From assembly GCA_028278225.1 (NCBI GenBank), contig JANQEU010000079.1, positions 62,001 to 126,000 of the forward strand: DNA of 64,000 nt. The letters run 5' to 3'. A program made the position numbers and the translations under genes. Positions 19,345 through 26,480 of this stretch are shown piece after piece. The notes below the pieces were generated by a model that searched no databases, had not been told where the DNA came from, and worked only from the letters and a program-made list of their open reading frames with translations. Origin of the DNA: Cyclobacteriaceae bacterium (lineage in GTDB: Bacteria > Bacteroidota > Bacteroidia > Cytophagales > Cyclobacteriaceae). Numbering within the stretch: position 1 is the stretch's first letter; every line of letters begins with the position of its first letter.

Positions 19345-20247
19345 ATGAAAAAACTACTATTAACGATCATAGTCATCACCGGCATGTTCTCATGTCAGCA
19401 AGGTGATAACAATTCTTACACGGAAAGTGAACTTAAGATTGGCGTTTTGCTTGTGAATCACGGATCGCACTCCAGGATATGGCGTAACATGTTGCTGGGT
19501 ATGGAGGATCAGGTTGAAAGTTCAATTCTGGAAAACAAGAAGATCACTGATGTAAGATCTGCTTTTATGGAGTACAATGAACCTTCGATTGCCACGAGGT
19601 TGAAAGAATTTGATACCGAAGGTTTCGATGAAATCGTCGTTGTGCCTATCTTTCTCACGGTTAGCTCTCACTATTCACATGATATCCCGGTAATATGTGG
19701 AATTAGCGCTGATCCCAAAATCAGGGAATCCCTGGCAAAGGAGAAGATAGAGATCTACAAGCCTAAAAATGCCAGGGTGACGATCGCTCCTCCCCTGGAT
19801 TACACTACCATACTCAAGAAGAACATCGAAAGACGGGTGAATGCGTTAAGTAAAGATGCCAGCAATGAAGGTGTGCTGATGGTAGCATATGGCGATGCAG
19901 ACTACAATCAACAATGGGAGGAAATGGTCGATGATATCGGAAAATACCTGAAGGTCAAGACCGGCCATGAAAGCATAGCCTACTCATGGTGCGGTCACCT
20001 TGTTGGGTACTCAACGGAACCAACGATGAACGGTATCAGACAGCTTTTTGAATTGGAAGACAATGTAATTGTCATACCGGTCTTAGTGGCAAATGATCCT
20101 TATTTCCAAAATGATATCATTCAGAAGGCCGTTGACGATGTCGAAGGCAGCAGTAAAGTGTCCTACATCCAGGATGCGATCCTGCCGGACGAGAATATCA
20201 ATAAATGGGTAGTTGATATCAGTCAGGACATAGTTGAGAGTCTCTAA
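19345..20247 (+). CDS. Exported CbiX/CbiK-like (sirohydrochlorin chelatase family) lipoprotein
   Basis: A 300-residue protein of the type II chelatase fold, with two duplicated halves. Unlike the cytoplasmic cobalamin/siroheme enzymes it has a lipoprotein signal peptide (GMFSC, Cys17), so it should act outside the cytoplasm. The first half carries LLVNHGSHSRIW (35-46, His39 and His42). The second carries a WCGHLVGYS segment (215-223, His218 with Cys216), at a position where CbiK enzymes hold a metal-binding His. In a TonB/HmuY operon it may load or remove metal from a porphyrin; this is inference. The gene starts 5 bp after the HmuY-like gene. Confidence 0.85.
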   Translation: MKKLLLTIIVITGMFSCQQGDNNSYTESELKIGVLLVNHGSHSRIWRNMLLGMEDQVESSILENKKITDVRSAFMEYNEPSIATRLKEFDTEGFDEIVVVPIFLTVSSHYSHDIPVICGISADPKIRESLAKEKIEIYKPKNARVTIAPPLDYTTILKKNIERRVNALSKDASNEGVLMVAYGDADYNQQWEEMVDDIGKYLKVKTGHESIAYSWCGHLVGYSTEPTMNGIRQLFELEDNVIVIPVLVANDPYFQNDIIQKAVDDVEGSSKVSYIQDAILPDENINKWVVDISQDIVESL

Positions 20248-20248
20248 G

Positions 20249-21037
20249 GTGGTAAAGTCCTTCATTCGGAACGAACGATACAAATTGCTGGCTACCTTTT
20301 TGGTAGCCGGCTTTTTTCTGTACTTCTGGATAAACGGACCTTTCCGGCAGATTGAGGAAACAATAAGCCTGGAAATTATCTCCACTATCTATTCCGACCC
20401 TAAAATGGTTGGTGAAACAGGAATAGCCGAACAGGGATTTGGGACTATCAAGGATGACTGGACTTCCGGACATGGTTACGGACTGATCAGGGATAAACGA
20501 AAACTAAAGACTTATGGGCTTGTAGCCAGTGAAGAATTAAATCCCGGACTTTCAGGGAAGCTGGCTGTACAAATGCTGGAACATAGCCGGGAAATCTTTC
20601 CGGAAGCAAATGCTGAAGTGCGCAATTCGATGGAAATGTACTATGTCCGGGTAGCGCTTCCAGGAGAAGATCTCCTGTATATCGAGAGTACTGATATCAT
20701 TACAAATATCAGGGGATATGCCGGACCGGTGAATATTGGCATTTTCGTCTCAGGAGATGGTTCCATTCACTCTCTTCATCACATTTCATCCAGGGAAACA
20801 GAGAGTTACCTGCGCAAAATTCAAAACAAGGGATTCTATGACCAGCTCAATCAGAAACCAATTCGGGGGGAGGTCAATGTGGACGCAGTTTCAGGAGCCA
20901 CACTTACCTGTGAAGCGATAGCGCAAACAGCGTCGAGGCTCGTGAATGAAGCCACCCCCTATCCATTGATCAATATTACGGATGTCGATGAAATGGATTC
21001 ATTTTCACTGGAGGCGGATCTTTCCCATTTCTGGTAA
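20249..21037 (+). CDS. FMN-binding membrane protein, N-terminal part of a frameshifted NosR-like redox protein
   Basis: A 262-residue product from the GTG at 20249, just after the chelatase stop; a TTG at 20234 would overlap that gene. One membrane helix (about 14-30) is followed by a periplasmic FMN-binding domain. The flavinylation motif DAVSGATLT (212-220) predicts covalent FMN on Thr218, as in RnfG/NqrC/NosR, added by ApbE. The frame stops at 21037, yet the next frame continues at once with helices and [4Fe-4S] motifs. Together they are 1403 bp, one base short of a whole 467-residue protein. The pair therefore looks like one gene broken by a one-base deletion or a sequencing error. Confidence 0.85.
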   Translation: MVKSFIRNERYKLLATFLVAGFFLYFWINGPFRQIEETISLEIISTIYSDPKMVGETGIAEQGFGTIKDDWTSGHGYGLIRDKRKLKTYGLVASEELNPGLSGKLAVQMLEHSREIFPEANAEVRNSMEMYYVRVALPGEDLLYIESTDIITNIRGYAGPVNIGIFVSGDGSIHSLHHISSRETESYLRKIQNKGFYDQLNQKPIRGEVNVDAVSGATLTCEAIAQTASRLVNEATPYPLINITDVDEMDSFSLEADLSHFW

Positions 21038-21636
21038 TACACATCGCGGTCATTTTTCTCATTTTCTATTATGGTTTTCAAAAGCGATTCAAAAAATCCA
21101 GAAAAGGAATAATCATACTTAGCCTTTTGTCAGTTGTCTACATAGGATTCTTTTTGAATAATTCTTTCACTTACGTCTCATTTCTCCATCCCTTTCTGGG
21201 CACTTCCGTTTCGGCGTTGACAGGATTGTATGCACTATTCACACTTTTAGGCGCTATCTGGGGTAAAAATACGTATTGTAAATATGTGTGTCCATTCGGT
21301 AACGCACAACGATTGATGTTGATCATATCCCCCAAGGTCTCTGCTTCCTTTTTCATTTCCAATCAATGGATCTACCGGGCAAGAGGGATATTGACAATTA
21401 TTTTGCTATCGGGGATATTATTAGGGCTCAGAAGTTGGAGCAACTATGAACTCTTTCCTGACCTGTTTGGACCGGATATTACCTCAATTTGGTTTCTCAT
21501 CGTCATCTCCCTCCTTCTTATTAACCTCAGGTACCCCTTAATCTGGTGCCGGTTGCTTTGTCCAACGGGATCAGTACTGGATGCTGTTTCCGATACAATT
21601 GGTCAACTCAGTCGAAAGAGGGATAGGAAGCTGTAA
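21034..21636 (+). CDS. NosR/YccM-like polyferredoxin membrane domain, C-terminal part of a frameshifted gene
   Basis: Coding sense resumes in the +1-shifted frame near 21034 (VIHIAVIFLIFYYGF) with no ATG/GTG; the first in-frame start is a TTG at 21127, which would cut off the first helix. About four or five membrane helices are visible, together with two CxxxCP motifs, CKYVCPFG and CRLLCPTG, typical of NosR/NapH/YccM-type [4Fe-4S] membrane electron carriers. Fused to the FMN domain upstream it would pass electrons across the membrane to the periplasm. In this operon the natural acceptor could be the exported chelatase or its substrate; that is inferred. It ends 93 bp before the next sigma gene. 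Confidence 0.75.
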   Translation, partial: VIHIAVIFLIFYYGFQKRFKKSRKGIIILSLLSVVYIGFFLNNSFTYVSFLHPFLGTSVSALTGLYALFTLLGAIWGKNTYCKYVCPFGNAQRLMLIISPKVSASFFISNQWIYRARGILTIILLSGILLGLRSWSNYELFPDLFGPDITSIWFLIVISLLLINLRYPLIWCRLLCPTGSVLDAVSDTIGQLSRKRDRKL

Positions 21637-21655
21637 TCCGATAGTTTGATCTCAT
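21632..21655 (+). promoter_or_regulatory. Candidate ECF promoter upstream of the sigma gene
   Basis: A 24-nt block starting TGTAATCC, with TAGTTT and ending in ATCTCAT, matches a block at 26371-26394 at 20 of 24 positions. It begins at the stop codon of the preceding gene and ends 74 bp before the sigma ATG. Further downstream both copies share AAAAAGATTA. This suggests autoregulation by the sigma factor encoded next door. Confidence 0.5.
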
Positions 21656-21681
21656 ATCCGGATACTGGTAACTAAAAAAAG

Positions 21682-21717
21682 ATTACATTTCTTGTAATGA
21701 ACCGGACAAAATCCGGT
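21682..21717 (+). promoter_or_regulatory. Two adjacent perfect inverted repeats in the sigma leader
   Basis: ATTACA/TGTAAT (21682-21687 and 21693-21698) and ACCGGA/TCCGGT (21701-21706 and 21712-21717) each have 5-nt spacers. They lie in the presumed 5' leader of the sigma gene, ending 12 bp before its ATG. They could be operators or RNA hairpins. There is no T-tract, so a terminator is unlikely. Confidence 0.4.
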
Positions 21718-21729
21718 CTATTACTATGA

Positions 21730-22257
21730 ATGCATTCAAATGAATTTAAGGATCTGGTGATCCTGCACCAAAATCGTCTGTTCCGGCTCGCTTATTGGAT
21801 GCTCCAAAACCGGGAAGATGCAGAGGATCTTGTACAGGAGGTGTTTGCAAAACTTTGGAAAATGAAGACTGAACTTCCAAAGTACAATAGTGTAGAAGCT
21901 TTGCTGATCACAATCACACGCAATATGTGCCTCAATCGCATCAAGAAGAAGAAACTGATGCAGGTGGATGAGCCAACTGAAAGTGTAAGATCCCCCATAT
22001 TAAATCCACATGATAAATTAGAATACAAGGAGGATCAACGGCTGGTTAGCAACGCCATACTTCAGCTACCTGAGTTGCAAAAAGTGATCCTTCATCTGAA
22101 ATCAGTTGAGGGACTGGAAATTAAAGAAATAGCTCAACTTGTCGGTGAGTCAGAAAATCACGTAAGAGTGACCCTGTCCAGGGCCAGGAAAAAAGTTAGG
22201 GAAATTGTCCAAAATCATTTCAATTATGGAAAAACAAGCGTTAGATCAACTGCTTAA
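21730..22257 (+). CDS. ECF sigma factor (FecI/RpoE-like) paired with FecR
   Basis: A 175-residue sigma-70 family protein. Region 2 spans about residues 10-75 (YWMLQNREDAEDLVQEVFAK). Region 4 spans about 110-165, with the helix-turn-helix KEIAQLVGESENHVRVTLSR. The C-terminal 32 nt overlap the anti-sigma gene, which ties their translation together. FecI/FecR pairs receive a signal from a TonB receptor with an N-terminal STN domain. Two STN proteins are encoded just downstream (23187 and 26481). A repeated promoter-like block (21632-21655 and 26371-26394) suggests it transcribes itself and the second of these. Confidence 0.92.
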   Translation: MHSNEFKDLVILHQNRLFRLAYWMLQNREDAEDLVQEVFAKLWKMKTELPKYNSVEALLITITRNMCLNRIKKKKLMQVDEPTESVRSPILNPHDKLEYKEDQRLVSNAILQLPELQKVILHLKSVEGLEIKEIAQLVGESENHVRVTLSRARKKVREIVQNHFNYGKTSVRSTA

Positions 22258-23197
22258 GAAATATTATGACGGTAAGTCATCAGCGGACGAGGAAGATCAA
22301 ATGGCACAATTACTTAAAAGTTCCGATGATCCCGAATATAAGGCCGATCGTGTCATAGCCGAATTCGTGGAAACAAATATGGAGATGAATGCTCCTGCAG
22401 GCTTTGAGGAGAAGGTGATGGGTGACATCGACAACGAAACATCCAATACCCGATCCGTCAGATTATGGCCGTTGCTCAGTGGGATAGCAGCTTCCATCCT
22501 GTTTGGCGTATTGATTTTCAGTATAATCTATAACCAACCCTCCAAAGTAATCACCACCGCTGATCAAAAAGCAGTCACTTTGTCTGATGGTTCCCGGGTA
22601 ACGCTGAACCGAAATAGTGAATTAGCTTTTGCGAAATCTTTTGGAGATAGTGAACGCCTTGTCAGCCTGTCCGGCGAAGCTTTTTTTGAGGTAACTCCGG
22701 ATCCGGAAAAACCCTTTGTCATAACCTCGGGAAATTCAAAGGTTCAGGTCCTCGGGACAGCCTTCAGTATCAGGAATTATGAAATAGATACCGAGATCAT
22801 TGTATCAGTTACCTCCGGAAGAGTGGGGTTTTCGTCACTGGATGGTGCTGCTGCAGTAGAGTTAGAAAAAAATGAAACTGGAACTTTAGTAAAAAAAACG
22901 AACGGAATTTCAATTACGGATCGGCCCCGGGCCAACTCCCTTTCCTGGAAAACCAGGGAGTTAACTTTCAACGACCAAAAAATGACCGAAGTTATCCCGG
23001 ACCTTGAGCATTATTTTGATATCTCCATAAAACTCGAAAATGAGGATCTGCTTCAGTGTCATTTCAGAGGCTCATTCAAGGACCCAACACTCAAAGATGT
23101 AATTGAAGTTCTTGAGTATTCCTTAAATCTTAGTTTTGAATATGACGGCAAACAATATATCTTAAAGGGTTCAGGATGTTCCTCCCATGAATTGTAA
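22226..23197 (+). CDS. FecR-family anti-sigma factor
   Basis: A 323-residue protein counted from the ATG at 22226; an in-frame TTG at 22205 is less likely. The N-terminal cytoplasmic sigma-binding part (about 1-75) precedes one membrane helix (about 80-102, LLSGIAASILFGVLIFSII). The periplasmic FecR domain follows (about 115-215, with VTLSDGSRVTLNRNSEL and GEAFFEV). The C-terminal DUF4974 region (about 245-320) resembles an STN fold. It holds the sigma factor at the inner membrane until a surface receptor signals. It overlaps the sigma gene by 32 bp and the next gene by 11 bp. Confidence 0.92.
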   Translation: MEKQALDQLLKKYYDGKSSADEEDQMAQLLKSSDDPEYKADRVIAEFVETNMEMNAPAGFEEKVMGDIDNETSNTRSVRLWPLLSGIAASILFGVLIFSIIYNQPSKVITTADQKAVTLSDGSRVTLNRNSELAFAKSFGDSERLVSLSGEAFFEVTPDPEKPFVITSGNSKVQVLGTAFSIRNYEIDTEIIVSVTSGRVGFSSLDGAAAVELEKNETGTLVKKTNGISITDRPRANSLSWKTRELTFNDQKMTEVIPDLEHYFDISIKLENEDLLQCHFRGSFKDPTLKDVIEVLEYSLNLSFEYDGKQYILKGSGCSSHEL

Positions 23198-24782
23198 TCT
23201 ACCGGGTGCAACCTTCATATTTTTCCTGCTTTTTCAGTCATTTTCATTATTCTCCCAGGAAGACAATCAAAATGACATACTAAACGTTCACACACATTTC
23301 AGCTTTTCAGATCAGCCATTAAAGGTAGTTTTGGATTCGATTGAAGCAAGATTCGACTTACAGTTTTCATTTAGTACAGACCAAATCGATCTGAAACAAA
23401 CAATAAGCTTGGATTCCGCCCGGCGTTCACTCGGTGCATTACTCGATGAAATAGGTCAACAGGCAAATTTCGCCTACAAGACTATTGGAGGATCAATTGC
23501 GCTGCGGGAAACAAAAAGCGATCGTAGTCACATAAGGGGCAGAAAATTCTCCGGAAAAATAATCGACAACCAGACTGGCCACCCGATAGCGTATGCTTCG
23601 GTGGGATTGACGGGTACTTTTTCAGGAACTGTCAGCAACGTAGAGGGAGCGTTCGATTTTCATGTTTCATCCTCGACCAAAGAAGACTCGATTTATGTGT
23701 CAATGCTGGGGTACAAATTTTGGAAATCTTCCGCCGTCGATTTGCAGGATAGCGCTTTCATCGTCAGGTTAGAGCCCAGCACAATTGTGCTGAATGAACT
23801 GGTGATCATGGATCAGGCACCGGGAGGACACGAGATAATGCGAAAGGCAGTCGATAACCTGAGGAGAAATTATAAGACCGGGACAATTACCATGGATGGT
23901 TTTTATCGCAATTTCTTCAAGGTTAATGGCAAGTACGTTTCTTTACTCGAGGCAGCGGTAGCGATAGAAGGAGGTAACATAAAAAAGGACATCATCCGGG
24001 ATAAAATATTTGTCCGGGAGATCAGAAGTAACAGGGGGTTGGAAAAAACAAACTCCCTTTTTCGTGAGAGCGATGAAAATTTCCTGAAAACGCTTTTGTT
24101 CAATGACATGATCCGGAGAGGTGCCAGTAAAAAGCGTTCCGGCAGATCGGTCCTGAATTACAAAAAGAACGAATACGTGCTGGATTCCGTTACGACCTAT
24201 CACGACCAGATCGTTTACATCGTGAGCTGTCAACTCGACAACCCCGTCTTTGAAGTGTTCATGACACCACATATGAATTCCAGGTTTAGATTTTTCATCG
24301 AGGCTGAACACTTTGCAATCATCCGTATTGAGCGTGAATCTGATTTCGACAATGGCAAAAAACCCTGGAAACTGGGTGGAGATGACAATCGATCCTACAA
24401 TATGGTGTTCAACAGGTTTGTCCAGGAATACAAGATGGTGGATGATAAATTATACCTGAATTATTTTAGCAGCCTTCTCAGATTTCAGGTGATTGACAGG
24501 TCACCCAATCAAATACACGGTGAAGAGGAGCTTGTTCGGGAATTATTCATCAATGACATTACAAAGGGAAGGCAAAAAGAATTCAGCTGGCATGAGCAAA
24601 TGAAGCTGACTCCAAGCCTCGAGGAGAAGTTCACGAGTTATAATACGGATTTTTGGACCAATTACAATCGGGTCCGATCCTCGCCGATTCGCGATCAGAT
24701 CCTGAAGGATCTCGAAGAAATCGACTCACTGGAAACTCAGTTTACTACGGAGTCCATTGGCGAAAAAATAAAAAACCATTAA
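23187..24782 (+). CDS. Barrel-less STN plus carboxypeptidase-regulatory-domain exported protein
   Basis: A 531-residue protein with a signal peptide (about 1-24, ending LFSQ). An STN (secretin/TonB short N-terminal) domain (about 35-105) contains FSDQPLKVVLDSIEARF. A carboxypeptidase-regulatory-like beta domain follows (about 120-205, starting FSGKIIDNQTGHPIAYASV). The C-terminal 320 residues are not a TonB plug or barrel and start with an alpha-helical segment (HEIMRKAVDNLRRNY) seen in DUF5686-like and similar Bacteroidota proteins. The STN domain suggests it contacts the periplasmic part of FecR, whose gene it overlaps by 11 bp. It could be a second signal input to the sigma factor; this is inference. 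Confidence 0.8.
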   Translation: MNCNLPGATFIFFLLFQSFSLFSQEDNQNDILNVHTHFSFSDQPLKVVLDSIEARFDLQFSFSTDQIDLKQTISLDSARRSLGALLDEIGQQANFAYKTIGGSIALRETKSDRSHIRGRKFSGKIIDNQTGHPIAYASVGLTGTFSGTVSNVEGAFDFHVSSSTKEDSIYVSMLGYKFWKSSAVDLQDSAFIVRLEPSTIVLNELVIMDQAPGGHEIMRKAVDNLRRNYKTGTITMDGFYRNFFKVNGKYVSLLEAAVAIEGGNIKKDIIRDKIFVREIRSNRGLEKTNSLFRESDENFLKTLLFNDMIRRGASKKRSGRSVLNYKKNEYVLDSVTTYHDQIVYIVSCQLDNPVFEVFMTPHMNSRFRFFIEAEHFAIIRIERESDFDNGKKPWKLGGDDNRSYNMVFNRFVQEYKMVDDKLYLNYFSSLLRFQVIDRSPNQIHGEEELVRELFINDITKGRQKEFSWHEQMKLTPSLEEKFTSYNTDFWTNYNRVRSSPIRDQILKDLEEIDSLETQFTTESIGEKIKNH

Positions 24783-24934
24783 CAGATTGCAACCGGATGT
24801 AATATCTGGTCGGTTTTGTTGTCTATTACAGTGACGGGCCATTCACCTCCCGTACATATCAAATTCGGTATAAAGGCTGGTACATAATTGAACCCAAAGG
24901 TCAGGCTAAAAGTGTATAGATTTTTAACAGGTGT

Positions 24935-26236
24935 ATGTCATATAAAACAATGAGAGTTTCAGGCAGATTTTGGGCTCTGGTGCTCAGTGCTCATCTGTTA
25001 GGTTGTTATGGTCGTGTGCCAACCGGCTCAAGCCCGGGATCAGTAAGTACAACCACCGGGCAGGAATACAATGTGGAGGGGGGATTTCAGGTTGCTGAAT
25101 TCGGCAACCAACCTTACGGACCCAATCTTGTTTTTATTGAAGGAGGAAGAACTCTAATTGGTTCATTTGAGGAGGATGTACTGCACCGCAGGGACAATAT
25201 TGAACGTGCGGTGACAGTCTCATCCTTTTACATGGACGAAACGGAGGTTGCCAACATACACTGGCTGGAATATGAATATTACATCAAAGCGGACTCCGAT
25301 GAATTGTATTGGAGAAACAACCTTCCGGATACAACCGTCTGGTCAAAAAAGCTGGCGTTCAACGATCCCTACATCACCTATTACTACCGGTACCCGGGCT
25401 TTAGGTTTTTTCCTGTTGTAGGGATCAACTGGCGCCAGGCCTCTAATTACTGCATGTGGAGAACCAATGTTGTCAATACAAAATTAGCAGAAGAAGCGGG
25501 ATACTACGATGACCCTGAAGACGACCAGGCTTTCACTTTTGATCCATCAGCCAGGAGATACCCCCCGCTGGAATCCGGAATCATTTTGCCAAACTATCGT
25601 TTGCCAACTGAAGCAGAATGGGAATATGCGGCGAAAGCACTCATGGCCACCCAATTCATGGATGAACAACAAACACATAATCGTATTTATCCCTGGGACG
25701 GACACGGTCTTCGATACCCCTATGGAAATCGTACCCAGGGATTATTACTGGCAAACTTCAAAAGAGGAAGGGGTGATTATGGGGGTATTGCCGGAAAACT
25801 CAATGACGGAGATATGATCCCTACATCGGTTTATCGTTATTTTCCGAACGAATTGGGGCTATACAATATGGCGGGTAATGTCAATGAATGGGTTTACGAC
25901 GTATATCGCGCAACCTCATTCCAGGAAATGGATGATTTGAATCCGATTCGCCGGGATGATGTCAACGATCCTGCAGATCAGTATGACCCGCTTTTCAGTT
26001 TTATGGGAAATGAACGACCCTATACAATGGAAGAAGCGATCGCAACCGGTATTTCCGCTTCTGCCTATGATCCTGAAAATCCACCTGTCAGACGAATGCG
26101 TGTGTACAAGGGCGGATCATGGCAGGATGTAGCCTACTGGTGCGCTCCGGGAACGAGGAGGGCAATATTCGAGGATGAGTCGTCAGCAGCTATTGGATTC
26201 AGATGTGCGATGATCAAAACCGGTGTGAACTACTAG
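24935..26236 (+). CDS. SUMF1/EgtB/PvdO-type lipoprotein resembling GldJ/GldK
   Basis: A 433-residue lipoprotein; the signal ends LLGC (Cys24 from the ATG at 24935, with an alternative ATG at 24953). The formylglycine-generating-enzyme (SUMF1) fold fills about residues 65-430: MDETEVANIHWLEYEYYI, NYRLPTEAEWEYAAKAL, MAGNVNEWVYDV and YKGGSWQDVAYW. The closest known exported relatives in Bacteroidota are GldJ and GldK of the type IX secretion/gliding machinery. Catalytic cysteines of true sulfatase-activating enzymes are not evident, so a structural role is more likely. It lies in the ECF/TonB locus away from any other gld gene, so it is probably a specialised paralogue. Confidence 0.82.
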   Translation: MSYKTMRVSGRFWALVLSAHLLGCYGRVPTGSSPGSVSTTTGQEYNVEGGFQVAEFGNQPYGPNLVFIEGGRTLIGSFEEDVLHRRDNIERAVTVSSFYMDETEVANIHWLEYEYYIKADSDELYWRNNLPDTTVWSKKLAFNDPYITYYYRYPGFRFFPVVGINWRQASNYCMWRTNVVNTKLAEEAGYYDDPEDDQAFTFDPSARRYPPLESGIILPNYRLPTEAEWEYAAKALMATQFMDEQQTHNRIYPWDGHGLRYPYGNRTQGLLLANFKRGRGDYGGIAGKLNDGDMIPTSVYRYFPNELGLYNMAGNVNEWVYDVYRATSFQEMDDLNPIRRDDVNDPADQYDPLFSFMGNERPYTMEEAIATGISASAYDPENPPVRRMRVYKGGSWQDVAYWCAPGTRRAIFEDESSAAIGFRCAMIKTGVNY

Positions 26237-26370
26237 CTTCTTTGATCCCGGTCAAAGCCCAAGGATTAATGACCAGGCCAATGCTCCCTGGACTTACTAC
26301 ATTTCACTGAACAGTACCTAAAGCTCAATAAGGTCAAACTTATCGCTAGTTGAAAAAATAACAAGAGCCC

Positions 26371-26394
26371 TGTAATCCCGTAGTTTAATCTTAT
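26371..26394 (+). promoter_or_regulatory. Candidate ECF promoter upstream of the STN-TonB receptor
   Basis: Matches 20 of 24 positions with the block at 21632-21655 (TGTAATCC, then TAGTTT, then ATCTTAT). The distance to the ATG at 26481 is 86 bp, similar to the 74 bp at the sigma gene. This is the position expected for a promoter read by the ECF sigma factor encoded at 21730. Confidence 0.5.
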
Positions 26395-26422
26395 GAGAGA
26401 TACACTTATCAAAAAGATTAAA
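26384..26422 (+). repeat. 9-bp inverted repeat in the receptor promoter region
   Basis: TTTAATCTT (26384-26392) and AAGATTAAA (26414-26422) are perfect reverse complements separated by 21 nt. The left arm overlaps the candidate ECF promoter. It may be an operator or a leader hairpin. Confidence 0.4.
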
Positions 26423-26480
26423 TAATTTGTGGTGAATCGCGGAGTTTCCAACATTGACGTTGATTCACGATAACGGCTAC

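Noticed and set aside
26240-26257. Terminator after the SUMF1 lipoprotein (CTTTGA/TCAAAG hairpin)
   Set aside because: No T-tract follows the 6-bp stem, so it was not called.
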